The notes under the pieces were generated by a model. It saw only the letters and a list, made by a program, of their open reading frames with translations, ran no database searches and was not told where the DNA came from. DNA of 59,286 nt from Deltaproteobacteria bacterium (GTDB lineage: Bacteria > Myxococcota_A > Polyangia > Polyangiales > JADJMO01), in assembly GCA_016182965.1 (NCBI GenBank), contig JACPFM010000110.1, forward strand, positions 1 to 59,286, given 5' to 3'. How positions within the stretch are numbered: the first letter of the stretch is position 1; the number at the start of each line of letters is the position of its first letter. Positions 17,264 to 25,869 of this stretch are shown piece by piece. The translations under genes and the position numbers were made by a program.

Positions 17264-17950
17264 ATGGACCCCGATCTCGATCGCCTGCTCGACATTCCCG
17301 ATCCGTACGCCGATCTCGGGCACGACGCGCCCCCCCCGGTCGTCAGCCAGGACCTTCCCGCTTCGCCCACCCGCGCCGGCGTGCATCGCCTTCGCGTCGT
17401 CGCGCTCGCATGCGCACTCCTCTACGAGGCCGGGCTCCTCGCGTTGGCGGGGCTGCGGCCCGACCTCTCAGCGCTTCCCCCCGCCATCCTCGCGGTCGGG
17501 ACGCTCGCGCCGTTGGCGAGCGCGCTGCTCGCGCTCATGCTTGCGGAGCGAACGGGAACGAGTGGCGTCGGGAGTGCATCGCTCCGTGTCGCAGCCGTGC
17601 TGCTCGTTCCGCTCGGGTTGTTCGCGCTCTCGACGTTTCTCTCGGCGCACGGCGCGATCGCCCTCTCCGGTCGCGCGTACTGGTCCACCACGGCGATGTG
17701 CGTGATGGCGACGGTGGTGCTCGCGGCAGGGCCGCTCGCGCTCGCCATCTTCGCGTTCCGTCGCGCATTCGCGTCGGCCGCCGGATGGCGCACGGCCGCG
17801 CTCGGGGTGGCGTGTGGCGCGGTGGCGGCGGCGGCGATGAACCTCCGCTGCGCGGTCGACGGGCAGTTGCACCTCCTGCTCGGTCACGGTGCCGGCCTTG
17901 TGGTCGCCGGCGTGGTCGGCCTCTCGCTCGCCCGATTCACGCGCAGCTGA
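17264..17950 (+). CDS. NrsF-like (DUF1109) membrane anti-sigma factor 2
   Basis: A 228-residue paralogue of the anti-sigma protein at 12.8 kb, with about six membrane helices, the D-I-P-D-P motif near the N-terminus, and Cys at 146 and 196 matching C145 and C195 there. A further Cys (C184) is unique to this copy. It is encoded 4 nt after sigma factor 2, so the pair should be a cognate sigma/anti-sigma unit that responds to an envelope signal. Confidence 0.82.
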   Translation: MDPDLDRLLDIPDPYADLGHDAPPPVVSQDLPASPTRAGVHRLRVVALACALLYEAGLLALAGLRPDLSALPPAILAVGTLAPLASALLALMLAERTGTSGVGSASLRVAAVLLVPLGLFALSTFLSAHGAIALSGRAYWSTTAMCVMATVVLAAGPLALAIFAFRRAFASAAGWRTAALGVACGAVAAAAMNLRCAVDGQLHLLLGHGAGLVVAGVVGLSLARFTRS

Positions 17951-17956
17951 AATCGC

Positions 17957-17981
17957 GAAACGGCCGGCCTGGTCGTGCGTA
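17957..17981 (+). promoter_or_regulatory. ECF-type promoter motif 5
   Basis: GAAACG-N15-CGTA just after the second anti-sigma gene and about 107 nt before the MFS start. The last ten bases, TCGTGCGTAG, are identical to those of motif 2. Confidence 0.82.
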
Positions 17982-18088
17982 GAAGACAGCAGCGTGCGGC
18001 AGAACGCCTCGAGCAAGTTCAACGCGGCGCTCGCGATCCCCTCGCAGGGGTTCTGCCCGGCGATGGCCACGCGCGACGTGGACGGGAC

Positions 18089-19327
18089 GTGACGGTCGCG
18101 CGCCTGCTGTGGGTCAACGCGCTGATCCGCGCCGCCGCGGCCGCATCGGGACAGCTGTTCGCGTTCGTGCTCGCCGAACGCCTCGCGAGTCGGAGCGGCG
18201 TCGGCGCGATGCTGGTCGGGATGCTCGGAGCCAGCTTCTTCCTCACCGAGATCGTCGGCGCGCCGATCGCGGGACGCATCGCCGACGGCCGCGGGCATCG
18301 GAGGGTGATGCGCTACGGGCCGGTCTTCGGTGCGACGTGCGGTCTCGTCGGCGCGCTGTCGGCGCTCGCTCCGTTCGGGCTCGGATCGCTCGTGTTCGTC
18401 CTGCTCGTGGCCCGCACGAGCGAAGGCCTCAGCGCCGCGTGCACGACCCCGACGACGCTCGTGCTCCTCTCTCGCGCCACAGAGGGCGACGCCGCGCGGC
18501 GCACGCGCATGATGGGGATCTTCGAGATCAGCTCGCTGGTCGCGATGATCGTCGGGTATGCCATCGCCGGGATTGCCTGGGACTCCGCGGGGCCGCGGGC
18601 GTTCCTCGTCCTGCCCTTGCTCTACGCGCTTGGGTGGGCGCTGGTCGGCGCTCCGGCTCCCGAGCGGTCAACTCAGTCGCGCGAGCACCTTTCCGTGCTT
18701 CGGCTTGCCCGCTCCCTCAGTGCCGAGCGAGGCAATCTCCCATTCGCGGCCGCGTGGCTCGCGGTCAACGCGGTCGTCGGCGTGTGGATGCAGCAGTCGC
18801 CCTATCTGCTCAAGCTGCCGGAACGATCGCCGACGCAGAGCCTCGTCGGCGGCTTCACCGGTCGGGAGATCGGCCAGATCTTCGGGGTGTTCGGCTTGAC
18901 GTTCCTCGGCGGCGTCACCCTCTGGTCGGTCTTCGGAGCGCGCATGCACCGTCGCCGAGCGCTCGCGGTCGCGCTCGTCGGAATGCTCGGGGTCGTGAGC
19001 TTCCTCGCGCTCCGCAACCACGGCGCGGGCCGCTGGGCGCTCGGCCTCGCGATGGTGTGCGTGCTCGTCGAGAGCGGCTTCACGCCCGCCGCGCTCGCCC
19101 ACCTCGCCGACGCGACCGAGGTGCACGATGCTTCGCGCGGAGCGGCGCTCGGGCTCTACTCCCTGCTGCTCGGCACCGGGCAGCTTTTGGGCAATGCCCT
19201 CGGGGCTCCCTTCGCCATGCGCTGGCAGATGGACGGGGTGCTCGGTCTGACCGCGCTGCTCGCCTCGATCGCGCTCCTCGGCGTGTTCCGCATGCGTCCG
19301 ACGACCGGCCACGCGGGGGCGAGGTAG
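18089..19327 (+). CDS. MFS transporter
   Basis: A 412-residue, 12-helix major facilitator protein. The loop-2 motif G-R-I-A-D-G-R-G-H-R-R lies after the second helix and a central hydrophilic loop separates the two halves. Substrate unknown. GTG 18089 is chosen because GGACGGGA precedes it and the hydrophobic N-terminus starts directly after. Its position behind a regulon motif suggests induction with the stress genes. Confidence 0.82.
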   Translation: MTVARLLWVNALIRAAAAASGQLFAFVLAERLASRSGVGAMLVGMLGASFFLTEIVGAPIAGRIADGRGHRRVMRYGPVFGATCGLVGALSALAPFGLGSLVFVLLVARTSEGLSAACTTPTTLVLLSRATEGDAARRTRMMGIFEISSLVAMIVGYAIAGIAWDSAGPRAFLVLPLLYALGWALVGAPAPERSTQSREHLSVLRLARSLSAERGNLPFAAAWLAVNAVVGVWMQQSPYLLKLPERSPTQSLVGGFTGREIGQIFGVFGLTFLGGVTLWSVFGARMHRRRALAVALVGMLGVVSFLALRNHGAGRWALGLAMVCVLVESGFTPAALAHLADATEVHDASRGAALGLYSLLLGTGQLLGNALGAPFAMRWQMDGVLGLTALLASIALLGVFRMRPTTGHAGAR

Positions 19328-19408
19328 GCGGTGGCTCCCGCGCGGGGAGGAGTCCGGTGCTCGGGGGCAGACAACGGAGGGAGGTGCGCGAGAGCCACCC
19401 TTCTCTCC

Positions 19409-19433
19409 TACGAAGCTCACGGCGATTCGTTTC
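19409..19433 (-). promoter_or_regulatory. ECF-type promoter motif 6, no sense gene downstream
   Basis: On the minus strand GAAACG-N15-CGTA, followed by G. It points left into the 3' end of the MFS gene on the opposite strand. No convincing minus-strand protein gene follows, so it may make an antisense transcript. Confidence 0.7.
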
Positions 19434-19493
19434 GCGAGAATCTCACCTGCTCACGTCGCGCCTCGGCGGAGCCGTCCGATCGCGGCGGCCGGC

Positions 19494-19518
19494 GAAACCG
19501 CCGCGGCGGGTCTGCGTA
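19494..19518 (+). promoter_or_regulatory. ECF-type promoter motif 7
   Basis: GAAACC-N15-CGTA ending 9 nt before the ATG of the small membrane ORF that precedes the radical SAM gene. The short gap implies a leaderless or nearly leaderless mRNA. Confidence 0.8.
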
Positions 19519-19527
19519 CCCTCGGCC

Positions 19528-19665
19528 ATGTGCGTGGCCTGTCTGTTCTCGACCTGCGTGGTCGGCGTCGCCTGGGGCGGCGGCGTCATCATCTCCTTCA
19601 TCGCGAACGCGCGCCGCGCAGCGGCCATGGCGGCGGTCGAGCGGGAATGTCGGGCTGTCCGATGA
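19528..19665 (+). CDS. Small Cys-containing membrane protein
   Basis: A 45-residue ORF beginning M-C-V-A-C-L-F. One hydrophobic helix (about 4-26) is followed by a basic then acidic tail. Its ATG is 9 nt after a regulon promoter, and its stop overlaps the start of the radical SAM gene, which together support translation. Function unknown. Confidence 0.55.
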   Translation: MCVACLFSTCVVGVAWGGGVIISFIANARRAAAMAAVERECRAVR

Positions 19666-21020
19666 GCACCGCCAAGACGACGACCAGCGTCTGCCCGAAG
19701 TGCCTGCGCAAGGTGCCCGCCCGCGTGTTCGAGCGCGATGGCCGGGTGTTCCTCTCGAAGGAGTGCCCGAGCCACGGCGCCGACGACGCCCTCCTGTCGA
19801 GCGACGCGCGCCTCTACTGGAACGCGGGCCCCGAGGGCGGCAAGGGGTGCTGCGCCCTCAACCACAGCTGCACGATGATCTTCGAGATCACCGAGCGCTG
19901 TAACCTCACCTGCCCCACCTGCTTCTCCGGCTCGAGCCCCCACGAGACCTGGCAGATGCCGTTCGAGGACTTCGAGCGGAAGCTCGACGCGCTGCTCGCC
20001 AGGGGCAAGCGCGACAGCGACATGGTGCAGCTCTCGGGCGGAGAGCCCACCCTCCATCCCGATCTCGAGCGGATGGTGGCGCTGCTCTTCGAACGCGGGA
20101 TCCGCAAGGTCTACGTCAACACCAACGGCATCCGGATCGCCAAGGAGCCCGACCTGGTGAAGCGCCTCGCGGCGATCGACGGTGGCCGCGATCGCCTCCA
20201 GTTCTACCTCCAGTTCGACGGCTTCTCGGAGCGCACCCACTCGCTCATTCGTGGCGCCAAGGGGCTCTCGCCCGTGAAGCGGCAGGCCATCGAGAACCTC
20301 CATGCCCGCGGGCTGTACGCGCTTCCGGTGATGACCGTGGCGCGTGGGGTGAACCTCGACGAGATCGGGGCGGTGGTCCGCATGCTCGTCGAGCACCACC
20401 CGAAGATGAACACGTTCATCCTCCAGCCGGCGTTCTACGCGGGTCGCTACGAGAACGAGAAGCTCGTCGATCGGCTCACGCTCGCCGAGGTGGCGATCGA
20501 GGTCTCCAAGCAGACCGGAGGCCTCTTCCTCCCCGAGGATTTCGGTCCGATCCCTTGCTCGCACCCCAACTGCTTCGCGCTGGCGGTGGCGTTCGTGCGC
20601 GACGGGAAGGTGATCCCGGTCTCGCGCTACTTCCCCAAGTTCGCGACCTGGGGCGACGCGGCTGTCGCCCCGACGATCGCCAAGCTGACCGATCGGATGC
20701 CGCAGCACATGCTCGAGGCGCTCGCCGAGGACGATCTGCTCGACCAGCTGCTCGACCTGATGGCCGAGAGCGACGACTCGGCCAACTGGGCCGACTACAA
20801 GAACTTCGTCCTCATCGGGATCAAGCCGTTCATGGACGCGCACACCTACGACCAGGACCGCGTCGATCGTTGCACCTCGTGGTCCTCGGAGCGGGCCCGA
20901 TCGGTCTCGAGCTCGCGCAGGCGTATCGCCGTCTCGGCGCCGAGGTCACCGTCCTCGGCGAGGAGTTCCTGCCGCGTGAGGAGCCCGAGGCCCGCGCCGT
21001 CCTCGAGCGCGTCCTCGTAG
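19647..21020 (+). CDS. Radical SAM protein with disrupted C-terminus
   Basis: A metalloenzyme reading of 457 residues. The N-terminal zinc-like Cys region (C-P-K-C-L-R-K-V-P-A-R-V then C-P-S-H-G) is followed by the radical SAM cluster motif C-N-L-T-C-P-T-C and a long TIM-barrel region. The arrangement recalls Tes/MJ0619-like radical SAM proteins. The family-like sequence stops at D-Q-D-R-V-D-R-C (about 20872); the last 48 residues are Ser/Arg-rich out-of-frame reading over the next gene. The conserved C-terminal Cys region is therefore lost and the enzyme may be dead. Confidence 0.75.
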   Translation: MSGCPMSTAKTTTSVCPKCLRKVPARVFERDGRVFLSKECPSHGADDALLSSDARLYWNAGPEGGKGCCALNHSCTMIFEITERCNLTCPTCFSGSSPHETWQMPFEDFERKLDALLARGKRDSDMVQLSGGEPTLHPDLERMVALLFERGIRKVYVNTNGIRIAKEPDLVKRLAAIDGGRDRLQFYLQFDGFSERTHSLIRGAKGLSPVKRQAIENLHARGLYALPVMTVARGVNLDEIGAVVRMLVEHHPKMNTFILQPAFYAGRYENEKLVDRLTLAEVAIEVSKQTGGLFLPEDFGPIPCSHPNCFALAVAFVRDGKVIPVSRYFPKFATWGDAAVAPTIAKLTDRMPQHMLEALAEDDLLDQLLDLMAESDDSANWADYKNFVLIGIKPFMDAHTYDQDRVDRCTSWSSERARSVSSSRRRIAVSAPRSPSSARSSCRVRSPRPAPSSSASS

Positions 21021-21766
21021 CCGAGGGGATTCGTTGTCTGCAGGGTCGTGCGAGCTCGGTTCGAATGGAGGGCTCGCGGATCGCGATCCGCACCACCAGC
21101 GGCGAGGTGGTCGGCGACATGCTCCTCGTGGCGACCGGGCGGCGGCCGAACGTCTCCGGCCTCGAGCTCGAGCGCGCAGGCATCGCCTACAGCGACAGGG
21201 GCATCGTCGTCGACGAGCACCTGCGGACCCATGCCCCGAGCGTGTACGCGGCGGGCGACGTCACGGGCGGCGCTCAGTTCACGCACCTCGCGGGCTGGCA
21301 GTGCTTCCAGGCCGTGCGCAACGCGCTGATCCCTGGCAACGCGAGCGGCGCGGCCGAGGTCGTGCCGGCGGTGACGTTCGTCGACCCGGAGGTCGCCAGC
21401 GTGGGCCTCGGCGAGGCGGCCGCGCGCGATCGGTTCGGCGACGTGGAGGTGTTCTCGTGGGACATGGCCGACGCCGACCGACCCGTCTGCGACGGCGAGA
21501 CCGAAGGCTTCGTCAAGGTGGTGACCCGTGGTGGTCGAAGGATCGTGGGCGCGACGATCGTCGCGTCTCGCGCCGGCGAGATGATCGGCGAGCTTGCCCT
21601 CGCCGTTCGGCACGGGCTCACGCTCGCCGATCTGGCCGCGACGATTCACGCGTATCCGACCTGGTCGATGGCGATTCAGCAGCTGGCCGCGGCCGTCGCC
21701 GTCGACGACTTCGTCGGTGGGCGGGCGGGGAGACTCGCCATGAAGCTGTCGCGCTGGACACTCTGA
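20873..21766 (+). pseudogene. FAD/NAD(P) oxidoreductase fragment lacking its N-terminal FAD domain
   Basis: The reading starts inside a second Rossmann motif (V-V-L-G-A-G-P-I-G-L-E-L-A) and runs to an intact pyridine-nucleotide disulfide oxidoreductase C-terminus (A-A-G-D-V-T-G, V-T-F-V-D-P-E-V-A-S-V-G-L, H-A-Y-P-T-W-S). The whole first FAD domain with its redox Cys pair is missing. It is joined out of frame to the radical SAM gene at about 20873, so one deletion probably removed the end of one gene and the start of the other. Related proteins are mercuric or dihydrolipoyl reductase-like. Confidence 0.75.
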
Positions 21767-21767
21767 T

Positions 21768-23441
21768 TCACGCGGCGCAACACGAGAGTCTGCTCGGCTC
21801 CTTGCCGAGCGCCTGCGCCGCAAGCTTGATGCCCTCTGCGCGCGTCAGGTACGGGTGCATCGTGCGCGCGAGGTCGTCGACGGTGATGCCGTGACGGATC
21901 GCGAACACCGTCTCCTGGATCATCTCGCCGGCCTCGGGCGCGAGAATGTGCGCACCGAGCAGCCGGCGCGTGCTCGCGTCCACCACGAGCTTGACGAACC
22001 CACGGGTGTCGCGCGCGGCGATCGCGCGGGGAAGGTGCTCGAGGCCGAGCGTCGAGGCGATGACCTCGGCGCCGCTCCTTCGCGCTTCGGCCTCGGTCAG
22101 GCCGACGCTCGCGACACCGGGATCCGTGAACGTCACCCGCGGCATGCCGACGAGATCGCGAACGACCCGATCGCCACGGAGAGCGTTCTCTGCGGCCACC
22201 GCGCCGGTGTGCGCCGACACGTAGACGAACATCGGATCGCCCGTGACATCGCCCGCTGCGTAGATCGCCGGATTCGACGTTCGCTGGTGCTCGTCGACGA
22301 CGATGGCGCCGCGAGCGTCGGTCAGGACTCCCGCCTCGGACAGCCCGAGGGCGCCCGTGTTCGCTCGCCGGCCCGTCGCGACCAGCAGCGCGTCCGACGC
22401 AATCGTCTCGCTTCGACCGCCGACCTCCACAGAGATCTCGTACGCGCCCGGACGTCCGCCGACGTGCGCGACGCGCACCCCGACTTCGACGCGCATTCCC
22501 TCGTCGCGCAACGCGGCGGCGAGGCCGATCCGAACGTCGACGTCCTCGTTCGGCACGACGCCCGGGAGTGCCTCGAGAACGGTGACCCTGCTCCCCATGC
22601 GGAGCATCATCTGGGCGATCTCGATGCCGACCGCGCCTCCGCCGATGACGACGAGATGCGCGGGGAGCGTCGTCGCCGCGAGCGCAGCGGTGCTGTTCCA
22701 GTGCGGCGTCTCGGCGAGCCCCGGAATCGGCGGCTCCCACGAGTGAGCGCCGGTCGCGATCAAGATCTTGGACACGGCGACGGGTCGACCGTCGATGGTC
22801 AGGGCTCCGCCGGCAGCGAATTGCGCGGTGCCTTGGCTGTAGGAGACGGAGGGGTACGACTCGAGCACGTCGGCGTATTTCGCCTTTCGGAGGTCCGCTA
22901 CGAGACCGTCCTTCTGATGGACGGTCGCCGCGTAGTCGACGAGCCGGGCCGAGAGCGAGATGCCGGAGAACGCATTGTGAGCGGCGCCGCGCAGCTTCTC
23001 GGCGGCGCGGATCATCGTCTTCGAGGGAACGCAGCCGATGTTCACGCAGGTGCCGCCCATCGTGGCGGCCTCGACGATCCTCGCGGTGGCTCCGAGGTCC
23101 GCTGCGCGAATGGCTGCTGCGAAAGCGGCGGAGCCTCCTCCGACGATCAGCAGGTCGGCCGTGCCTTCGTCGAGCGCACCGCGCGCTGCGCTGGATGGTG
23201 TGGGGGCAGCAACGACCCGGGCCGAGTAGCGCCCGGCGCTCGACACCGCGTGCACCAGGTGGTCGACCGGCGTCGGCGACTCGACCTGGACGATGGCGGC
23301 CTTCGTCGCGTAGGAGACCTCGGCGTGCGTGACGCCCTTCACGCTCCTCAGCGCTCTGGCGATCCCGACGGCGCAGTGGTCGCAGGTCATTCCCTCGATG
23401 GTGAGACGAATCGATTCCCGCTTCGTGGGATCACTTGTCAT
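21768..23441 (-). CDS. merA: Mercuric reductase MerA with N-terminal HMA domain
   Basis: Reduces Hg(II) to Hg(0) with NADPH. The protein has 557 residues: an HMA domain with G-M-T-C-D-H-C (C20, C23), the FAD motif I-V-G-G-G-S-A-A-F, the active-site pair in G-G-T-C-V-N-I-G-C (C132, C137), a second Rossmann motif, and the C-terminal Hg-delivery pair C554-C555 in S-C-C-A-A. All key residues are present, so it should be active. Its ATG overlaps the stop of the upstream regulator as ATGA, which implies coupling. It is convergent with the FAD fragment. Confidence 0.93.
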   Translation of the reverse strand: MTSDPTKRESIRLTIEGMTCDHCAVGIARALRSVKGVTHAEVSYATKAAIVQVESPTPVDHLVHAVSSAGRYSARVVAAPTPSSAARGALDEGTADLLIVGGGSAAFAAAIRAADLGATARIVEAATMGGTCVNIGCVPSKTMIRAAEKLRGAAHNAFSGISLSARLVDYAATVHQKDGLVADLRKAKYADVLESYPSVSYSQGTAQFAAGGALTIDGRPVAVSKILIATGAHSWEPPIPGLAETPHWNSTAALAATTLPAHLVVIGGGAVGIEIAQMMLRMGSRVTVLEALPGVVPNEDVDVRIGLAAALRDEGMRVEVGVRVAHVGGRPGAYEISVEVGGRSETIASDALLVATGRRANTGALGLSEAGVLTDARGAIVVDEHQRTSNPAIYAAGDVTGDPMFVYVSAHTGAVAAENALRGDRVVRDLVGMPRVTFTDPGVASVGLTEAEARRSGAEVIASTLGLEHLPRAIAARDTRGFVKLVVDASTRRLLGAHILAPEAGEMIQETVFAIRHGITVDDLARTMHPYLTRAEGIKLAAQALGKEPSRLSCCAA

Positions 23442-23797
23442 GGCTGCGTCTCGAGCCCCGCGAGCGCGACTCTGCGCAGGAGCTTCACGTCGGCGCCGTC
23501 GCTCAGGCGATAGAAGAGCGTCTGGTTGTCGCGTCGGGCTGCGACGAGCCCATACGCCTTGAATTTCGCCAGTTGCTGCGAGACGGCGGACTGCGTGACG
23601 CCGAGGATCTCCGCGAGATCGCAGACGCAGACCTCGCCGAGCTGGTCGAGGAGGTAGAACAGGCGCAGCCGCGTCGACTGCGCGACGACGTCGAGGAGCG
23701 CCGCCCGCTCGTCGAGGTCGGGCGTGAACTTCATGGTCTTCTTCCACCGCTTGATCCGCCCGCGGTCGGTCTCGGGGGGGTCGCACTTGATGGGCAT
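23438..23797 (-). CDS. ArsR/SmtB-family metalloregulator of the mer operon
   Basis: A 119-residue winged-helix repressor. The helix before the recognition region carries E-V-C57-V-C59-D-L-A-E, a typical thiol metal site, followed by the recognition helix T-Q-S-A-V-S-Q-Q-L. It lies between MerTP and MerA on the same strand, so it most likely replaces MerR as the Hg(II)-responsive regulator, as in other ArsR-controlled mer operons. Cys5 near the N-terminus could add a ligand. Confidence 0.88.
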   Translation of the reverse strand: MPIKCDPPETDRGRIKRWKKTMKFTPDLDERAALLDVVAQSTRLRLFYLLDQLGEVCVCDLAEILGVTQSAVSQQLAKFKAYGLVAARRDNQTLFYRLSDGADVKLLRRVALAGLETQP

Positions 23798-23808
23798 GTC
23801 TGGAGTCC

Positions 23809-24456
23809 TCAGCGGGAGCTGGTGGTGGCCTGTCCGGGGATCGACGTCTCGTAGCCGAGCGCGCCGATCGCAGCGACGTATGCCTCGAGGCGGCCCGCGG
23901 CCGGCTCGTAAGTGACCGAGATGGTCTGCGCCTTCAGGTCGAGCGTCACGTCGTGGAATCCGCCGACCTTCGCGAGCTCGCTGCGGATGTTGATCGCGCA
24001 CGCCTCGCAGTCCATTCCGACGACGCGAATGCTCGCGTGCTCGACCGTTGCCGCGGCCCCGGGCTCCACCTTCGGGGTGGCTCGATGATGGGCGACGTAG
24101 GCGAGGACGTTCGGAGCGGCTGCGAACACGGCGACCATCGTGGTCGCGATCCAGAGACCGATCCGTCCGGCCCGCCCCGCCTTGGGCCGTGGCTGCTCGC
24201 ATCCGCAGGCGCCGCCCCCCGCGGCGCCGGCGCGTGGCGAGCGGTAGCTCAGGTAGAAGCCTCCGGCGAGGAGCGTGGCCGTCAGGCCGAGGATGTACGG
24301 ACGATAGGCCCCGAGGGCGGCGAGTGCGCCGGCACCGCCGATGCCGAGCCCGGCGACCACGAGCGGACCGAGGCAGCACGCCGAGGCAGCGAGGGCCGCG
24401 AGGACGGCTCCACCGATGGTCGCGCCTTTCAACCGGTCTGGACTGTCGGTGGACAT
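23809..24456 (-). CDS. MerT-MerP fusion mercury transporter
   Basis: A 215-residue fusion. The N-terminal part is MerT-like, with a membrane helix carrying the C-C pair of A-S-A-C-C-L-G-P-L, further helices and a Cys-containing loop (G-A-C-G-C-E). The C-terminal part is an HMA domain (V-G-M-D-C-E-A-C-A) equivalent to MerP. It should import Hg(II) for MerA. ATG 24456 has AGGAGG upstream and is the first gene of the operon. Confidence 0.88.
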   Translation of the reverse strand: MSTDSPDRLKGATIGGAVLAALAASACCLGPLVVAGLGIGGAGALAALGAYRPYILGLTATLLAGGFYLSYRSPRAGAAGGGACGCEQPRPKAGRAGRIGLWIATTMVAVFAAAPNVLAYVAHHRATPKVEPGAAATVEHASIRVVGMDCEACAINIRSELAKVGGFHDVTLDLKAQTISVTYEPAAGRLEAYVAAIGALGYETSIPGQATTSSR

Positions 24457-24831
24457 CGGCGGGCCTCCTTCGGAGCCTGCGGAGTGATTTAGCATGTGCT
24501 CATATACGATGGTCGCGGCAACCCGTCTCGTTCCGTCGTCGCTTCTCTTGGTCCCTTCGCGTCCTACCTTCGGCATGCGTTGGGCCGCTCGAGATCGCTC
24601 CCGAACGAATTCCCGGCGCAGAGGGCGAGAACGCTCATCGCGAGGGTACGCGCACGGCCTCGACGCGGGTTCCGCGCTCCGTCGGGCTTCAGCGCTGGCG
24701 TAGGGGCCGCGTCGCGATCACGGCCGATCACGGCCGATCACGGCGAGGAGGGCGGCAATGGGAAGCGTCGTGACCCACGCGAGGCCAGCGTCTGCGACGC
24801 GATGACGACCCCGCTGGAGGCGGACGGGCGT
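24457..24831. other. Intergenic region upstream of mer operon
   Basis: About 375 bp without a supported gene. An AT-richer patch at about 24484-24512 (with GCATGTGC followed by TCATATA) lies just upstream of MerTP and is the likely mer promoter/operator. The regulon motif is absent here, so mercury genes appear to be controlled separately. The rest holds only the short tandem repeat listed next. Confidence 0.5.
24716..24745. repeat. 10-bp direct repeat, three copies
   Basis: GATCACGGCC is repeated in tandem three times (the last base of the third copy differs) in the mer-DoxX intergenic region. Confidence 0.8.
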
Positions 24832-25344
24832 TCAGGCGCCATGCTGGCTGAGCCTCCCGACCGGGGCGTGGGGCTCTTCGCGCGGGTGCGGCGGGTGCTC
24901 GAGCCGATCCGCGATCCAGGCGTCGATCGAGAGCGCGCCCGGCCCGCCGATCGCGACGAAGACGAGGAGCACGAGATACGTCAGCTCCACCAGCCCGAAC
25001 AGCGACGGAAGGTTGTGGATCTCGCTCCGGAGCGCGGTCGCCAACGCCACCGTCATCGTCACCATGAGCGGGATCGTCGCGAGGCGGCTGAGCAGCCCGA
25101 GGAGCAGGAGCGTGCCGCAGATCAGCTCGCTCCACCCGACCAGTGCCGCGTTGAACGCCGGGAACGGGATGCCGAGGTCCACGAAGAACGCGGTGACGTT
25201 CTCGAGGTTGTGAACCTTGCCCCAACCGGTGGAGGCGAACAGGACGCCGAGGGTCACGCGCGCGAAGAGAGGCGGAAACCACGTCACCTTCGCGAGCCCT
25301 TCGAGCACGCGCTTTCGGGCTTCGCCGACGGAATGTGGGGACAT
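24832..25344 (-). CDS. DoxX-family membrane protein
   Basis: A 170-residue protein with four hydrophobic helices. The first ends in a short motif typical of DoxX proteins (F-A-S-T-G-W-G-K-V-H). DoxX proteins accompany bufferin genes and other redox systems; the precise activity is unclear. ATG 25344 has AGGAGG upstream. It is divergent from the bufferin operon and both directions carry the regulon motif, so they should be induced together. Confidence 0.85.
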   Translation of the reverse strand: MSPHSVGEARKRVLEGLAKVTWFPPLFARVTLGVLFASTGWGKVHNLENVTAFFVDLGIPFPAFNAALVGWSELICGTLLLLGLLSRLATIPLMVTMTVALATALRSEIHNLPSLFGLVELTYLVLLVFVAIGGPGALSIDAWIADRLEHPPHPREEPHAPVGRLSQHGA

Positions 25345-25367
25345 CGCTCGAATCCTCCTGACGGCGA

Positions 25368-25392
25368 TACGCCGTGGCCTGACCCGGGTTTC
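25368..25392 (-). promoter_or_regulatory. ECF-type promoter motif 8
   Basis: On the minus strand GAAACC-N15-CGTA, 23 nt before the DoxX start codon. Confidence 0.82.
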
Positions 25393-25535
25393 GCAGGATC
25401 GCGGCCCTCGCGCGTGATCGAGGCACTGCCGTGCTCCGCGACCGGCCGAGCGTGCGCATACGCGACGGACCGAAGAGCGCCGCTGGTGCCGTCATGCACG
25501 GGTTCGATCTCGGCGCGCACGCATCGATCATCCAT

Positions 25536-25560
25536 GAAACCGCGGATGGCCGTTCGCGTA
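25536..25560 (+). promoter_or_regulatory. ECF-type promoter motif 9
   Basis: GAAACC-N15-CGTA followed by G, 43 nt before the bufferin precursor ATG. Confidence 0.82.
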
Positions 25561-25603
25561 GATCCAGGTGCAAGCGCATCGCGCGCGTGCAGAGGAGGTC
25601 CAG

Positions 25604-25861
25604 ATGACGAGCAGAGGCATGGCGATCGCGACGGCCGTCGCGGGGCTGTTCACCGCGGCGACGACGCTCCCCGCCGTCGCGGCGGCGGAAGAGAAGGGCA
25701 AGGTGGCCTGTCAGGGCATCAATGCCTGCAAGGGCCAGAGCGACTGCAAGACCGCGAAGAGCGCGTGCAACGGCCAGAACGGCTGCAAAGGGCAGGGGAT
25801 CAAGTACGTCTCGAGCGAGAAGGAGTGCAAGGACAAGGGCGGCACCGTCGTCAAGAAGTGA
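25604..25861 (+). CDS. bufA: Bufferin-type precursor peptide (BufA-like)
   Basis: An 85-residue exported peptide. A signal peptide (about 1-28) is followed by a small Lys/Gly-rich core with six Cys (36, 42, 48, 55, 61, 75) in spaced A-C-K-G / N-G-C-K-G patterns. Bufferins are Cys-modified peptides that bind copper in the periplasm; the modifying DUF692 enzyme is encoded 8 nt downstream. ATG 25604 has GAGGAGG upstream. Confidence 0.85.
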   Translation: MTSRGMAIATAVAGLFTAATTLPAVAAAEEKGKVACQGINACKGQSDCKTAKSACNGQNGCKGQGIKYVSSEKECKDKGGTVVKK

Positions 25862-25869
25862 GCAGACCG

